A program made the translations under genes and the position numbers. From positions 1-5,498 of the forward strand of contig DAOVKF010000100.1 in assembly GCA_030631915.1 (NCBI GenBank): a stretch of 5,498 bases of DNA, read 5' to 3'. Shown in pieces: positions 1 through 5,396 of this stretch. Each line of letters begins with the position of its first letter. Positions within the stretch are counted from its first letter, which is position 1. This DNA is from Candidatus Omnitrophota bacterium (GTDB lineage Bacteria > Omnitrophota > Gorgyraeia > Tantalellales > Tantalellaceae). The notes below the pieces were generated by a model. The model saw only the letters and a program-made list of their open reading frames with translations. It did no database searches and was not told where the DNA came from.

Positions 1-487
1 ACCCCTGCTGATCCAGGGGACCATATACGATATCACGGATCTCAGGGAGGCGGATAAAATGCTGGAAGAGCAGAGAATAGCCCTGGAACACAAGAACATA
101 GCCCTCCGGGAAGTCCTGGAACAGATAGAACAGGAGAAAAAGCAGATAATGGATAATGTAGTGGCCAATGCGGAGAATTTATTATTACCGATCATTGAAA
201 AGCTCAGGGTCAAAGGTGTGTCTCCCGGATTTGTGGATCTAATGGAGAAGAATTTACGGGAATTAGCCTCGTCATTCGGAAAACGGATCGGGGATAGAAA
301 GAGCAGGCTGACACCCAGGGAAATTGAGATCAGCGATATGATAAGATCAGGGCTGACAAGCAAAGAAATAGCCGATCTTTTAAATATATCTCTTCATACG
401 ATCGAGAAACAACGGCTCCATATCAGACAAAAAATGGGTATAACCGGCAAAAAAGTTAACCTTACCTCTTTTCTTCAGGCACTGTAA
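1..487 (+). CDS. PAS/LuxR-type transcriptional regulator, 3' part only
   Basis: The reading frame is open from base 2 and runs off the left edge, so only the last 161 residues are visible. The first visible residues include GTIYDITDLREA, which resembles the last strand of a PAS sensor domain and its exit linker (known pattern G-x-x-x-DIT-x-x-x-x-A). A charged helix rich in E, Q and K follows (about visible residues 20-55), probably a coiled coil for dimerisation or signal transfer. The C-terminal 59 residues (bases 308-484) form a LuxR/GerE helix-turn-helix: LTPREIEI, then GLTSKEIADLLNIS and HTIEKQRLHIRQKMGI. It should be a cytoplasmic DNA-binding regulator that responds through its upstream sensor part, whose ligand cannot be seen. 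An ATG at 59 preceded by GGGAGG could be taken as the start, but the PAS-like upstream frame argues that it is internal. Family assignment is firm; targets are inferred. The palindrome just downstream is a candidate site. Confidence 0.85.
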   Translation, partial: PLLIQGTIYDITDLREADKMLEEQRIALEHKNIALREVLEQIEQEKKQIMDNVVANAENLLLPIIEKLRVKGVSPGFVDLMEKNLRELASSFGKRIGDRKSRLTPREIEISDMIRSGLTSKEIADLLNISLHTIEKQRLHIRQKMGITGKKVNLTSFLQAL

Positions 488-511
488 GTCGAATATCCTT
501 ACACGCGGAAC

Positions 512-530
512 TAAGTATTTTTAATACTTA
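512..530. promoter_or_regulatory. Perfect 8-3-8 palindrome, candidate operator
   Basis: TAAGTATT (512-519), TTT, AATACTTA (523-530) is a perfect inverted repeat 25 bases after the regulator stop codon. Its centre (521) lies about 67 bases upstream of the transcription start predicted for the next gene, a spacing typical of activators that contact the RNA polymerase alpha subunit. LuxR/GerE proteins usually bind such dyads of 18-20 bases as dimers. Binding by the neighbouring regulator is inference. A weak hairpin in the regulator's 3' end is the alternative, but the arms are too A/T-rich for a good terminator and no clear T-tract follows. Confidence 0.5.
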
Positions 531-552
531 ATCAGTGCTTTATCCCGGCCCG

Positions 553-581
553 CTGACATATCCACGATCCTGTGCTATGGT
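553..581 (+). promoter_or_regulatory. Candidate sigma-70 promoter for the first secreted paralog
   Basis: CTGACA (553-558) and TATGGT (576-581) are separated by 17 bases, and TGC directly before the -10 gives an extended -10 motif. Transcription would start near 588, leaving a leader of about 55 bases before the ATG at 643. The -10 is not consensus, which fits a promoter that needs an activator such as one bound at the palindrome upstream. Assigned by eye only. Confidence 0.4.
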
Positions 582-642
582 AATAATGTGAAAATGTCTG
601 TGTTGATGAGGTGTTTATACATTATGAGCGAGGATTAATATC

Positions 643-1278
643 ATGAAACCGATAAAGGCATCCCTGGTCACGATCTTGTTACTGGCAATAAGCGTGTGCG
701 TTCCTGTCGAAGGAGGCGTTTGTTCAGAGATCTATTTTGATTTTGAGCATGGTAACCAGGGATGGAGAATACCGGATTGGGCGGTCGAGCAGGGGGACTA
801 TGTCGGGGAAATGGTCGAAGTGGGCCGGGAAGGGCCGTTACATGAGAATCTGGCGCTAAAGCTCATGTGCGATTTTCCGCGCCAGTCCTGGGCCGCGGCT
901 ATAGTTGAATTTGAAACAGTGAAAGGCATAAAAGGCAAAAGAATGATTTCCGCGGATGTGTTTCTTCCCGGAAAGGCAAGAAAGAGGTGTTTAAAGGCCA
1001 GGATAATAGTGACGGTCGGCTCGGGCTGGTGGATAATGGAAGGAAAAGCGGTTGACCTGAAACCAGGGCAATGGAACAGGGTCGCGGCGAGGTTTGACGA
1101 GCTGGCGCCCGGAGAAGAAATGCGTGCAGATACTGGCGAGGGTAAGTCCGATCGCGTTGTAACTTCCGGAGACATCAGGAAAATAGCCATCAGAATAGAA
1201 CGTGATGCGAGCCAGTGGAACAGGGTAAGAAGATACAAAGGCTCCATTTATATTGATAATGTAGTGGTCAGGCCGTAG
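643..1278 (+). CDS. Secreted beta-sandwich-like protein, paralog 1 (function unknown)
   Basis: This 211-residue protein begins with a Sec signal peptide: Lys at 3 and 6, a hydrophobic core at about 8-21, and a probable cut between residues 22 and 28. No proper lipobox precedes Cys19 or Cys27, so it is probably soluble in the periplasm or exported. The mature part reads like one small all-beta domain: FDFEHGNQGW near the N-terminus, LMCDFP, SADVFLP, GSGWWIM, IAIRIERDAS and a closing IYIDNVVV. FxFExGxxGW openings followed by alternating strands are seen in galactose-binding-like folds and carbohydrate-binding modules; this likeness is inferred from pattern, not a family match. No catalytic motif is apparent. 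Its closest visible relative is the next gene (1599-2231). The ATG at 643 is preceded by GAGG at 629-632, a modest ribosome site. It follows the LuxR-type regulator by 155 bases and has its own candidate promoter. Confidence 0.8.
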   Translation: MKPIKASLVTILLLAISVCVPVEGGVCSEIYFDFEHGNQGWRIPDWAVEQGDYVGEMVEVGREGPLHENLALKLMCDFPRQSWAAAIVEFETVKGIKGKRMISADVFLPGKARKRCLKARIIVTVGSGWWIMEGKAVDLKPGQWNRVAARFDELAPGEEMRADTGEGKSDRVVTSGDIRKIAIRIERDASQWNRVRRYKGSIYIDNVVVRP

Positions 1279-1358
1279 ATAGAAGGATCAAAAGATCAGT
1301 GATCCGTAATAGTCCGGTCATTCTCGCATACCAGGCACAAATAAGACTGTTTGGTCCT

Positions 1359-1376
1359 TTCCGGTTAATACCGGAA
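1359..1376 (+). terminator. Stem-loop after paralog 1, possible weak terminator
   Basis: TTCCGGT and ACCGGAA pair perfectly over 7 bases around a TAAT loop, 80 bases after the paralog 1 stop. There is no immediate U-tract; the nearest T-run (TCTTTT) begins about 10 bases after the stem. It may therefore be an RNA-stabilising hairpin or an operator rather than a terminator. Confidence 0.3.
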
Positions 1377-1498
1377 GCAGTATGATCTTTTCAATCCCCG
1401 GGTCTTTATTTAAAAACTCAACGAACAAATAATTTCCAGTCACCTCCAGGTGGTAACAGGCAACCCCGGTTAGAAATAAAAAAGCAAGAAAGTACTTG

Positions 1499-1527
1499 TT
1501 GACATCCCAGAAAGGTAGCTATACAAT
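1499..1527 (+). promoter_or_regulatory. Strong sigma-70 promoter for paralog 2
   Basis: TTGACA (1499-1504) is a perfect -35 box and TACAAT (1522-1527) a near-perfect -10, with the ideal 17-base spacer. Transcription should start near 1534, giving a leader of about 65 bases. TATAC-AATA-GTATA (1520-1533) is a small dyad lying over the -10 box, where a repressor could block the polymerase; that role is inference. Confidence 0.7.
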
Positions 1528-1586
1528 AGTATAACCACCAATGTAAATGATGGATAAAGGGAGATGCCGATCAATAAGAGATTTAC

Positions 1587-1592
1587 AGGAGG
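1587..1592 (+). promoter_or_regulatory. Strong ribosome binding site of paralog 2
   Basis: AGGAGG lies 6 bases before the ATG at 1599 and 9 bases before the adjacent ATG at 1602. Either could be used, changing the protein by one Met. The site is much stronger than the one in front of paralog 1, so paralog 2 may be made in larger amounts. Confidence 0.75.
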
Positions 1593-1598
1593 TTAGTT

Positions 1599-2231
1599 AT
1601 GATGAAGATAAAAACATTGATTTATATAAGTGTTGTAATGTTGTCAATAGGTTTTTGCGTTCCTGCTCGATCACAGACCTGTTTCAATTTTGAGAATGGT
1701 TATCAGGGATGGGAAATACCGGTTTGGGCATTTGAGCAGAAAGATTATGTCGGTGAATCTGCCGGGATAAGTTCGGAACAGTCTTCAAAAGGGGATATTG
1801 CGCTCAAATTGATGTGTGACTTTCCCTCCCGGACATGGGCCGCGGCCATAGTCGAGTTCGAAGCGAAACAAAGCCTGGAAGATGAACGTTTTGTTTCTGC
1901 GGATGTGTTTCTTCCCAGAAAAGGAAAACACTGTCAGCTGAAAGCCAGGATAATAGTAACGCTGGGCTCAGGCTGGTGGATAATGAAAGGGAAGGCAGTC
2001 GAACTGAAAGCCGGATGCTGGAACATGGTTACTGCGAAGTTTGATGAACTTACGCCCGAGGAAGAGATATGCGCCGGTACCGCACCCGGTAACACGGCCA
2101 GCGCTGTAGACTTGGGGAACATCAGAAAAATAGCCATAAGAATAGAACGCGATGCGAGCGCATGGGACACGGTTAAAAGATACAAAGGTCCTATTTATTT
2201 TGACAACATAGTAGTCGGGCGGGATACGTAG
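1599..2231 (+). CDS. Secreted beta-sandwich-like protein, paralog 2 (function unknown)
   Basis: This 210-residue protein has a Sec signal peptide (Lys3 and Lys5, hydrophobic core at about 7-21) with a likely cut after ARS (residues 23-25). The mature part aligns without gaps to paralog 1: I count 109 identities in 179 positions (about 61 %). Shared blocks are FENGYQGW, ALKLMCDFP, WAAAIVEFE, SADVFLP, LKARIIVT, GSGWWIM, IRKIAIRIERDAS and RYKGxIYxDN. Least conserved are residues about 55-67 and 157-172, likely surface loops. Two cysteines, 28 and 73, match Cys27 and Cys76 of paralog 1 closely in position and could form a disulphide after export. Three further Cys (112, 140, 158) have no exact partner. 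Like paralog 1 it may bind carbohydrate or serve as an envelope or matrix component; this is inference from fold-like pattern. It has its own strong promoter and ribosome site, and a terminator follows. Confidence 0.8.
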   Translation: MMKIKTLIYISVVMLSIGFCVPARSQTCFNFENGYQGWEIPVWAFEQKDYVGESAGISSEQSSKGDIALKLMCDFPSRTWAAAIVEFEAKQSLEDERFVSADVFLPRKGKHCQLKARIIVTLGSGWWIMKGKAVELKAGCWNMVTAKFDELTPEEEICAGTAPGNTASAVDLGNIRKIAIRIERDASAWDTVKRYKGPIYFDNIVVGRDT

Positions 2232-2279
2232 ACTGGAAGAGCCTGAAATAGAGCGCTCTTTTGAGCGGAGAACGGATAA

Positions 2280-2334
2280 AAGGGACATACCCTGTTTTTT
2301 ATTTTCTCAGAAACGGGTTATGTCCCTTATTTTT
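2280..2334 (+). terminator. Strong stem-loop terminator, possibly REP-like
   Basis: AAGGGACATA (2280-2289) pairs with TATGTCCCTT (2319-2328). The stem continues, with single T bulges, through CCC/GGG and GTTT/AAAC to a T-rich loop. ATTTTTGTT follows the stem, as in an intrinsic terminator. It closes transcription of paralog 2 and insulates the murI operon. The other strand has TTTT after the stem, so weak two-way action is possible. GGGACAT...ATGTCCC hairpins occur as dispersed REP-type repeats in some genomes; whether this is one cannot be told from a single copy. Confidence 0.75.
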
Positions 2335-2351
2335 GTTATTCGTATAAACCC

Positions 2352-2380
2352 TTGTCTATTTGTTATTATGCCGATATAAT
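2352..2380 (+). promoter_or_regulatory. Near-consensus sigma-70 promoter of the murI operon
   Basis: TTGTCT (2352-2357) and TATAAT (2375-2380) are separated by exactly 17 bases. The expected transcription start is 2387-2388, which is the first base of the murI ATG or the base before it. No other promoter was found inside the operon, so all five genes may depend on this one. Confidence 0.7.
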
Positions 2381-2387
2381 ATTGGAC

Positions 2388-3191
2388 ATGCGGGAGGAAC
2401 GGAACAGGGCCATAGGCGTATTTGATTCCGGGGTCGGAGGGCTTACGGTAGTAAGGAGCATCCGCAGGTGTCTTCCGAACGAAAAGATAATATATTTCGG
2501 CGACACGGCAAGGGTTCCTTACGGCAACAAATCCCCGGAGGCGGTAAAACGGTTTTCACGCGAGATCATGGAGTTCCTGCGGTCAAAGGGAGTAAAGATG
2601 GTTGTTGCCGCGTGCAACACGGCCTCCAGTCTGGCTTTGCCTTCCCTGAAAAGGGAATATCCCGTTCCGATCATCGGTGTCATAGATCCCGGGGTGAGAG
2701 AGGCCGTTCGGATCTCAAAAAACAGGAGAATAGGGGTTATAGGCACAAATTCCACGATAGACAGTCGCGCGTATGACAGGGGAATAAAGAAGATCGCTCC
2801 CTCGTGCAGGCTGTTTTCGAAAAGTTGTCCTCTTTTTGTTCCACTGGTCGAGAACCGGTTCTTGACCGATCCTGTCACATATCAGATAGCTGAAAGATAT
2901 CTACGGGATATGAAAAAGAAACGGATAGATGTCCTGATCCTGGGGTGTACGCATTATCCGCTTTTGAAGAAGGTTATCGGTGATGTCCTGAATGACATCA
3001 CCCTTGTCGATTCCGCCGCCGCCGTGGCAAAAACCGTGAAGGAAGTTCTGAATAGAAAGAACATGGCGGCGGACAGCAGGAGGAGAAGGGCAGATGTAAA
3101 GTGCTTTGTAAGCGATGACGCGGGCAGGTTCAAAAAGACCGCCTGTATTTTTCTCAGGGAAGAGATCAGGGTGAAGAAGGTGGCTTTATGA
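2388..3191 (+). CDS. murI: Glutamate racemase
   Basis: Interconverts L- and D-glutamate in the cytoplasm, supplying D-Glu for the peptidoglycan stem peptide. From the ATG at 2388 it is 267 residues, normal for the family. Visible family motifs are GVFDSGVGGLTV (10-21, with Asp13), GDTARVPYG (38-46), ACNTAS with catalytic Cys76, GVIDPG (97-102), ENRFLTDP (155-162) and GCTHYPLL with the second catalytic Cys187. Two active-site cysteines acting as acid/base pair, without cofactor, is established for MurI. An in-frame TTG at 2352 would add 12 residues, but it lies in the -35 box of the promoter, so ATG 2388 is preferred. No Shine-Dalgarno sequence can lie ahead of it if transcription begins at 2387-2388, so it may be read from a leaderless message. 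The stop overlaps the next start as ATGA. A perfect 9-base inverted repeat sits inside the gene at 2979-3002. Confidence 0.95.
   Translation: MREERNRAIGVFDSGVGGLTVVRSIRRCLPNEKIIYFGDTARVPYGNKSPEAVKRFSREIMEFLRSKGVKMVVAACNTASSLALPSLKREYPVPIIGVIDPGVREAVRISKNRRIGVIGTNSTIDSRAYDRGIKKIAPSCRLFSKSCPLFVPLVENRFLTDPVTYQIAERYLRDMKKKRIDVLILGCTHYPLLKKVIGDVLNDITLVDSAAAVAKTVKEVLNRKNMAADSRRRRADVKCFVSDDAGRFKKTACIFLREEIRVKKVAL
2979..3002 (+). repeat. Perfect 9-base inverted repeat inside murI
   Basis: GGTGATGTC (2979-2987) and GACATCACC (2994-3002) pair completely around a 6-base loop (CTGAAT). It lies in the region encoding IGDVLNDIT, near the 3' third of murI. No T-tract follows, so it is not an intrinsic terminator. 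It could be chance, an operator, or an RNA hairpin that affects messages for the genes downstream. Confidence 0.6.
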
Positions 3192-4042
3192 AAGTCAGGT
3201 TCATAGACGCGAAAAATATCGAAGATACGGTCAAGTCTTTATGCATCAGGGCCAATACTGTTTTGCGCCCGGATGTTTTAGAGGCGATAAAAGACCTGTA
3301 CAGGAGGGAAAAGAATAACACTATCCAAAAGGACATGCTGGGAATACTCATCCGTAACGCCGCCGTCGCGCAAAAGGAGCAGATGGCCATATGCCAGGAT
3401 ACGGGGATGGTGGCGGTGTTTATAGACATGGGAACGAGCACCGCGATACGGGGCGATAATATGATAAGTGCCGTTGATAAGGGAGTGGAGGCCGCTTATA
3501 AGGAAGGATGTTTTCGCGGATCAGTGGTAAGGGATCCTTTGCTGCGCGACAATACCGGCACAAATACTCCCGCTGTCGTGCATTTGAGGATCGTTGACGG
3601 CGACGGGATAAAGATCTCGGTTATGCCGAAAGGGTTCGGGAGCGAGAACAAAAGCAGGATGATCATGCTGGAGCCCACGGCAGGTCCGGAAGAGATCAGG
3701 GATTTTTGCGTGGAAACGGTAAAAGCAGCGGGCCCGGATGCCTGTCCTCCTTACGTTCTTGGTGTCGGGATCGGCGGGACAATGGAAGAATGCGCGCTCC
3801 TGGCCAAAAGAGCGCTTATCAGGCCTATCAATGTATCAAACCCGGAACTTCATATCGCGGACCTTGAGCGTGAGATAAAAAAGCAGACAGATACTTTGAA
3901 CATAGGTATAATGGGTCTGGGCGGTATTTCTACCGTTATGGGAGTGAACGTAGAGGCAGGGCCTACTCACATCGCCGGATTACCGGTGGCGGTTAATCTG
4001 TCGTGTCATGCTTTGCGAAGCGCGACCGCTGTTGTTGATTAG
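3188..4042 (+). CDS. fumA: Class I fumarate hydratase, alpha (N-terminal) subunit
   Basis: Forms, with the next gene's product, an oxygen-sensitive [4Fe-4S] enzyme that reversibly hydrates fumarate to L-malate in the cytoplasm. The 284 residues correspond to the N-terminal half of single-chain enzymes such as E. coli FumA; split alpha/beta forms are usual in anaerobes and archaea. Cluster-ligand cysteines are visible: Cys69 in CQDTGM, Cys186 in ACPPYVLGVGIGG and Cys273 in NLSCHALR, with spacings close to those of E. coli FumA. Other family blocks are RDPLLRDNTGTNTPA (115-129), MPKGFGSENKS (146-156) and GLGGISTVMGV (243-253). The ATG overlaps the murI stop (ATGA), so translation is probably coupled; GAAGGTGG at 3176-3183 may help. 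The same family includes L(+)-tartrate dehydratase (TtdA). Fumarase is favoured because no tartrate gene is near, but sequence alone does not exclude the other. The gene symbol follows the alpha-subunit convention. Confidence 0.9.
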   Translation: MKVRFIDAKNIEDTVKSLCIRANTVLRPDVLEAIKDLYRREKNNTIQKDMLGILIRNAAVAQKEQMAICQDTGMVAVFIDMGTSTAIRGDNMISAVDKGVEAAYKEGCFRGSVVRDPLLRDNTGTNTPAVVHLRIVDGDGIKISVMPKGFGSENKSRMIMLEPTAGPEEIRDFCVETVKAAGPDACPPYVLGVGIGGTMEECALLAKRALIRPINVSNPELHIADLEREIKKQTDTLNIGIMGLGGISTVMGVNVEAGPTHIAGLPVAVNLSCHALRSATAVVD

Positions 4043-4083
4043 TCGTTAGTCAGGTGTCGGCAGCCGGTTGGGGATCGTTTATT

Positions 4084-4620
4084 ATGTTTCACAAGAAAAA
4101 GATACGGGCTCCGTTAACCGAAAGCGATATCCTGGGCTTGAAGGCCGGGGAAGAGATCTCCATGTCCGGTGTGGTCCTGACCGCGAGGGATCAGGCGCAT
4201 TCGCGATTATACGGGATGATAAAGGCGGATAAAGCGCTTCCCGTTGATCTGAAAGGGCAGGTCATTTACTACTGCGGTCCGACGCCTCCGCGCGCCGCAA
4301 AGGTCATAGGGTCATGCGGGCCTACGACATCAGGCAGAATGGACCGTTTTACCCCGCTTTTGCTGGAAAGCGGCATAAAAGGCATGATAGGAAAAGGCAG
4401 GAGGTCAAAAGAAGTAGTGGAATCTGTCAGGCGCTGCAGAGCGGTATATTTTGTAGCGCCGGCCGGAGCAGGAGCTTATTTGAACAGCAAGGTCCTGGGC
4501 TGTGAGGTATCGGCGTTCGAAGGATTGGGGCCGGAAGCCATGTATAAATTAAGGATAAAGGATTTCCCGCTGATCGTGGCGATAGATCCGGAAGGAAGGT
4601 ATATTTACGAAAACATGTGA
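4084..4620 (+). CDS. fumB: Class I fumarate hydratase, beta (C-terminal) subunit
   Basis: Second subunit of the split fumarase, which supplies part of the substrate-binding site next to the cluster carried by alpha. From ATG 4084 it has 178 residues, the usual size. It begins as the family does with a basic start, APLTESDILGLKAGEEI and then LTARDQAHSRL (32-42). The core motif PTPPRAAKVIGSCGPTTSG (67-84) leads to RMDRFTP and MIGKGRRS (101-108). The end shows FEGLGPEAMYKL and FPLIVAIDPEGRYIY. A GTG at 4054 would extend the frame by 10 residues, but those residues (SAAGWGSFI) do not look like the family N-terminus and ATG 4084 fits better. The gap to the alpha gene is 41 bases. Tartrate dehydratase beta (TtdB) is the alternative reading. 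The numbering of E. coli fumB should not be assumed; here the symbol means beta subunit. Confidence 0.9.
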   Translation: MFHKKKIRAPLTESDILGLKAGEEISMSGVVLTARDQAHSRLYGMIKADKALPVDLKGQVIYYCGPTPPRAAKVIGSCGPTTSGRMDRFTPLLLESGIKGMIGKGRRSKEVVESVRRCRAVYFVAPAGAGAYLNSKVLGCEVSAFEGLGPEAMYKLRIKDFPLIVAIDPEGRYIYENM

Positions 4621-4650
4621 ATATGCCGGTAAATTAGAAATATGCCGTAA
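4621..4650 (+). repeat. Short imperfect direct repeat between fumarase beta and rph
   Basis: ATATGCCGGTAA (4621-4632) is repeated as ATATGCCGTAA (4640-4650), with one G missing, in the 50-base gap before rph. The first copy begins directly after the fumarase stop codon. It could be a small slipped duplication or a pair of half-sites; nothing else supports either view. Confidence 0.45.
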
Positions 4651-4670
4651 TTGAATCGAAGGGAGAACGG

Positions 4671-5396
4671 ATGAGACAGGACGGACGGCTGGCTAACGGA
4701 ATGAGGAAAGTGTCGATAATCCCGGATTACATGGAATACGCCGAAGGCTCATGCCTGATAAAGGCCGGGAACACCAGGGTAATATGTACTGCGAGCGTTG
4801 AGGACGGGGTGCCCCCGTTTTTAAGAGGACAGGGAACGGGATGGATAACCGCGGAATACGGGATGCTCCCCAGATGCTGTCAGAAAAGGGTAAGCCGGGA
4901 ATCAACAAAAGGGAAAAAGGCGGGCAGGACCCATGAGATACAAAGGCTGGTTGGCAGGTCCATGCGCTGCGCGTGTAACATGAATGTTCTGGGGGAGAGG
5001 ACCATCTGGCTTGATTGTGACGTCATACAGGCGGACGGCGGCACGCGTTGCGCCAGTATAACGGGCAGTTTTGTGGCGTTGTGCCTGGCCCTCGGTGGTC
5101 TGAAAAAAAGGGGGGTGATAGATCGCATCCCTGTCCATTGTTTCATAGCGGCTGTGAGCGTGGGGATAGTGAAGGGTGATATTTATCTTGATCTTACCTA
5201 TGAAGAGGACTCCCGGGCCGGGGTTGATCTGAATGTCATAATGACGGATTCCGGAAAATACGTGGAAGTCCAGGGAACGGCTGAAGGCGAACCTTTTGAC
5301 CGGGGACAGATGGATGAGATGCTCGGCCTGGCGCAGAACGGAGTGGATCGTCTTATAACGGCGCAGAAAGATATTCTGAAAGGGGTTATTTCATGA
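4671..5396 (+). CDS. rph: RNase PH (tRNA 3'-end phosphorolytic exonuclease)
   Basis: Phosphate-dependent 3'-5' exoribonuclease that trims tRNA precursors and takes part in RNA quality control; the family forms a hexameric ring. At 241 residues it is full length. Visible motifs are RLANGMRKVSIIPDYM at the start (6-21), TASVEDGVPPFLRGQGTGW (40-58), TAEYGMLPR (60-68), GRTHEIQRLVGRSMR with phosphate-binding Arg86, DCDVIQADGGTR with Arg126 (115-126) and LDLTYEEDSRAGVDLNV with acidic Asp180 and Asp186 (173-189). The protein carries about ten cysteines, including Cys127 in GTRCASITG where Thr is common. AGGGAG at 4660-4665 gives a good ribosome site about five bases before the ATG. It is next to rdgB, a pairing conserved in many bacteria, and overlaps it by ATGA. 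The 50-base gap after fumarase beta has no promoter that I can see. Confidence 0.95.
   Translation: MRQDGRLANGMRKVSIIPDYMEYAEGSCLIKAGNTRVICTASVEDGVPPFLRGQGTGWITAEYGMLPRCCQKRVSRESTKGKKAGRTHEIQRLVGRSMRCACNMNVLGERTIWLDCDVIQADGGTRCASITGSFVALCLALGGLKKRGVIDRIPVHCFIAAVSVGIVKGDIYLDLTYEEDSRAGVDLNVIMTDSGKYVEVQGTAEGEPFDRGQMDEMLGLAQNGVDRLITAQKDILKGVIS

Larger units (their letters stand above)
1279..1598. other. Intergenic stretch between the two paralogs
   Basis: These 320 bases hold no credible gene on either strand. They contain two small stem-loops that could weakly end transcription of paralog 1: GGATCA/TGATCC (1285-1305) and TTCCGGT/ACCGGAA (1359-1376, loop TAAT). They also contain a short dyad CACCT-CC-AGGTG (1441-1452) and the promoter of paralog 2 (1499-1527). 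I see no match to a known riboswitch and no obvious likeness to the region upstream of paralog 1. Confidence 0.6.

Noticed and set aside
643..730. Lipoprotein signal in paralog 1 or 2
   Set aside because: The cysteines near the signal peptides lack a lipobox: Val or Phe stands at -1 where Gly, Ala or Ser is needed.
798..1247. Long open frame on the minus strand opposite paralog 1, with a similar one opposite paralog 2 (1934-2185)
   Set aside because: They resemble each other only because the plus-strand genes are paralogous. They have no plausible ribosome site, and their composition is that of an antisense shadow.
1285..1305. GGATCA...TGATCC stem-loop as terminator of paralog 1
   Set aside because: The stem has only 6 pairs with a 9-base loop and no T-tract follows; noted in the intergenic entry only.
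1440..1500. Possible riboswitch (GGTAACAGG, CAACCCCGG) before paralog 2
   Set aside because: It lies upstream of the predicted transcription start and does not match any riboswitch consensus I know.
2251..2267. CGCTC-TTTT-GAGCG hairpin after paralog 2
   Set aside because: The stem has only 5 pairs and the following stem-loop at 2280 is a far better terminator.
2468..2776. Second plus-strand frame inside murI
   Set aside because: It overlaps the well-supported murI frame, has no recognisable motif and is rich in residues typical of out-of-frame reading.
4054..4083. GTG start for fumarase beta
   Set aside because: The ten added residues do not resemble the family N-terminus, and the ATG at 4084 gives the expected start.
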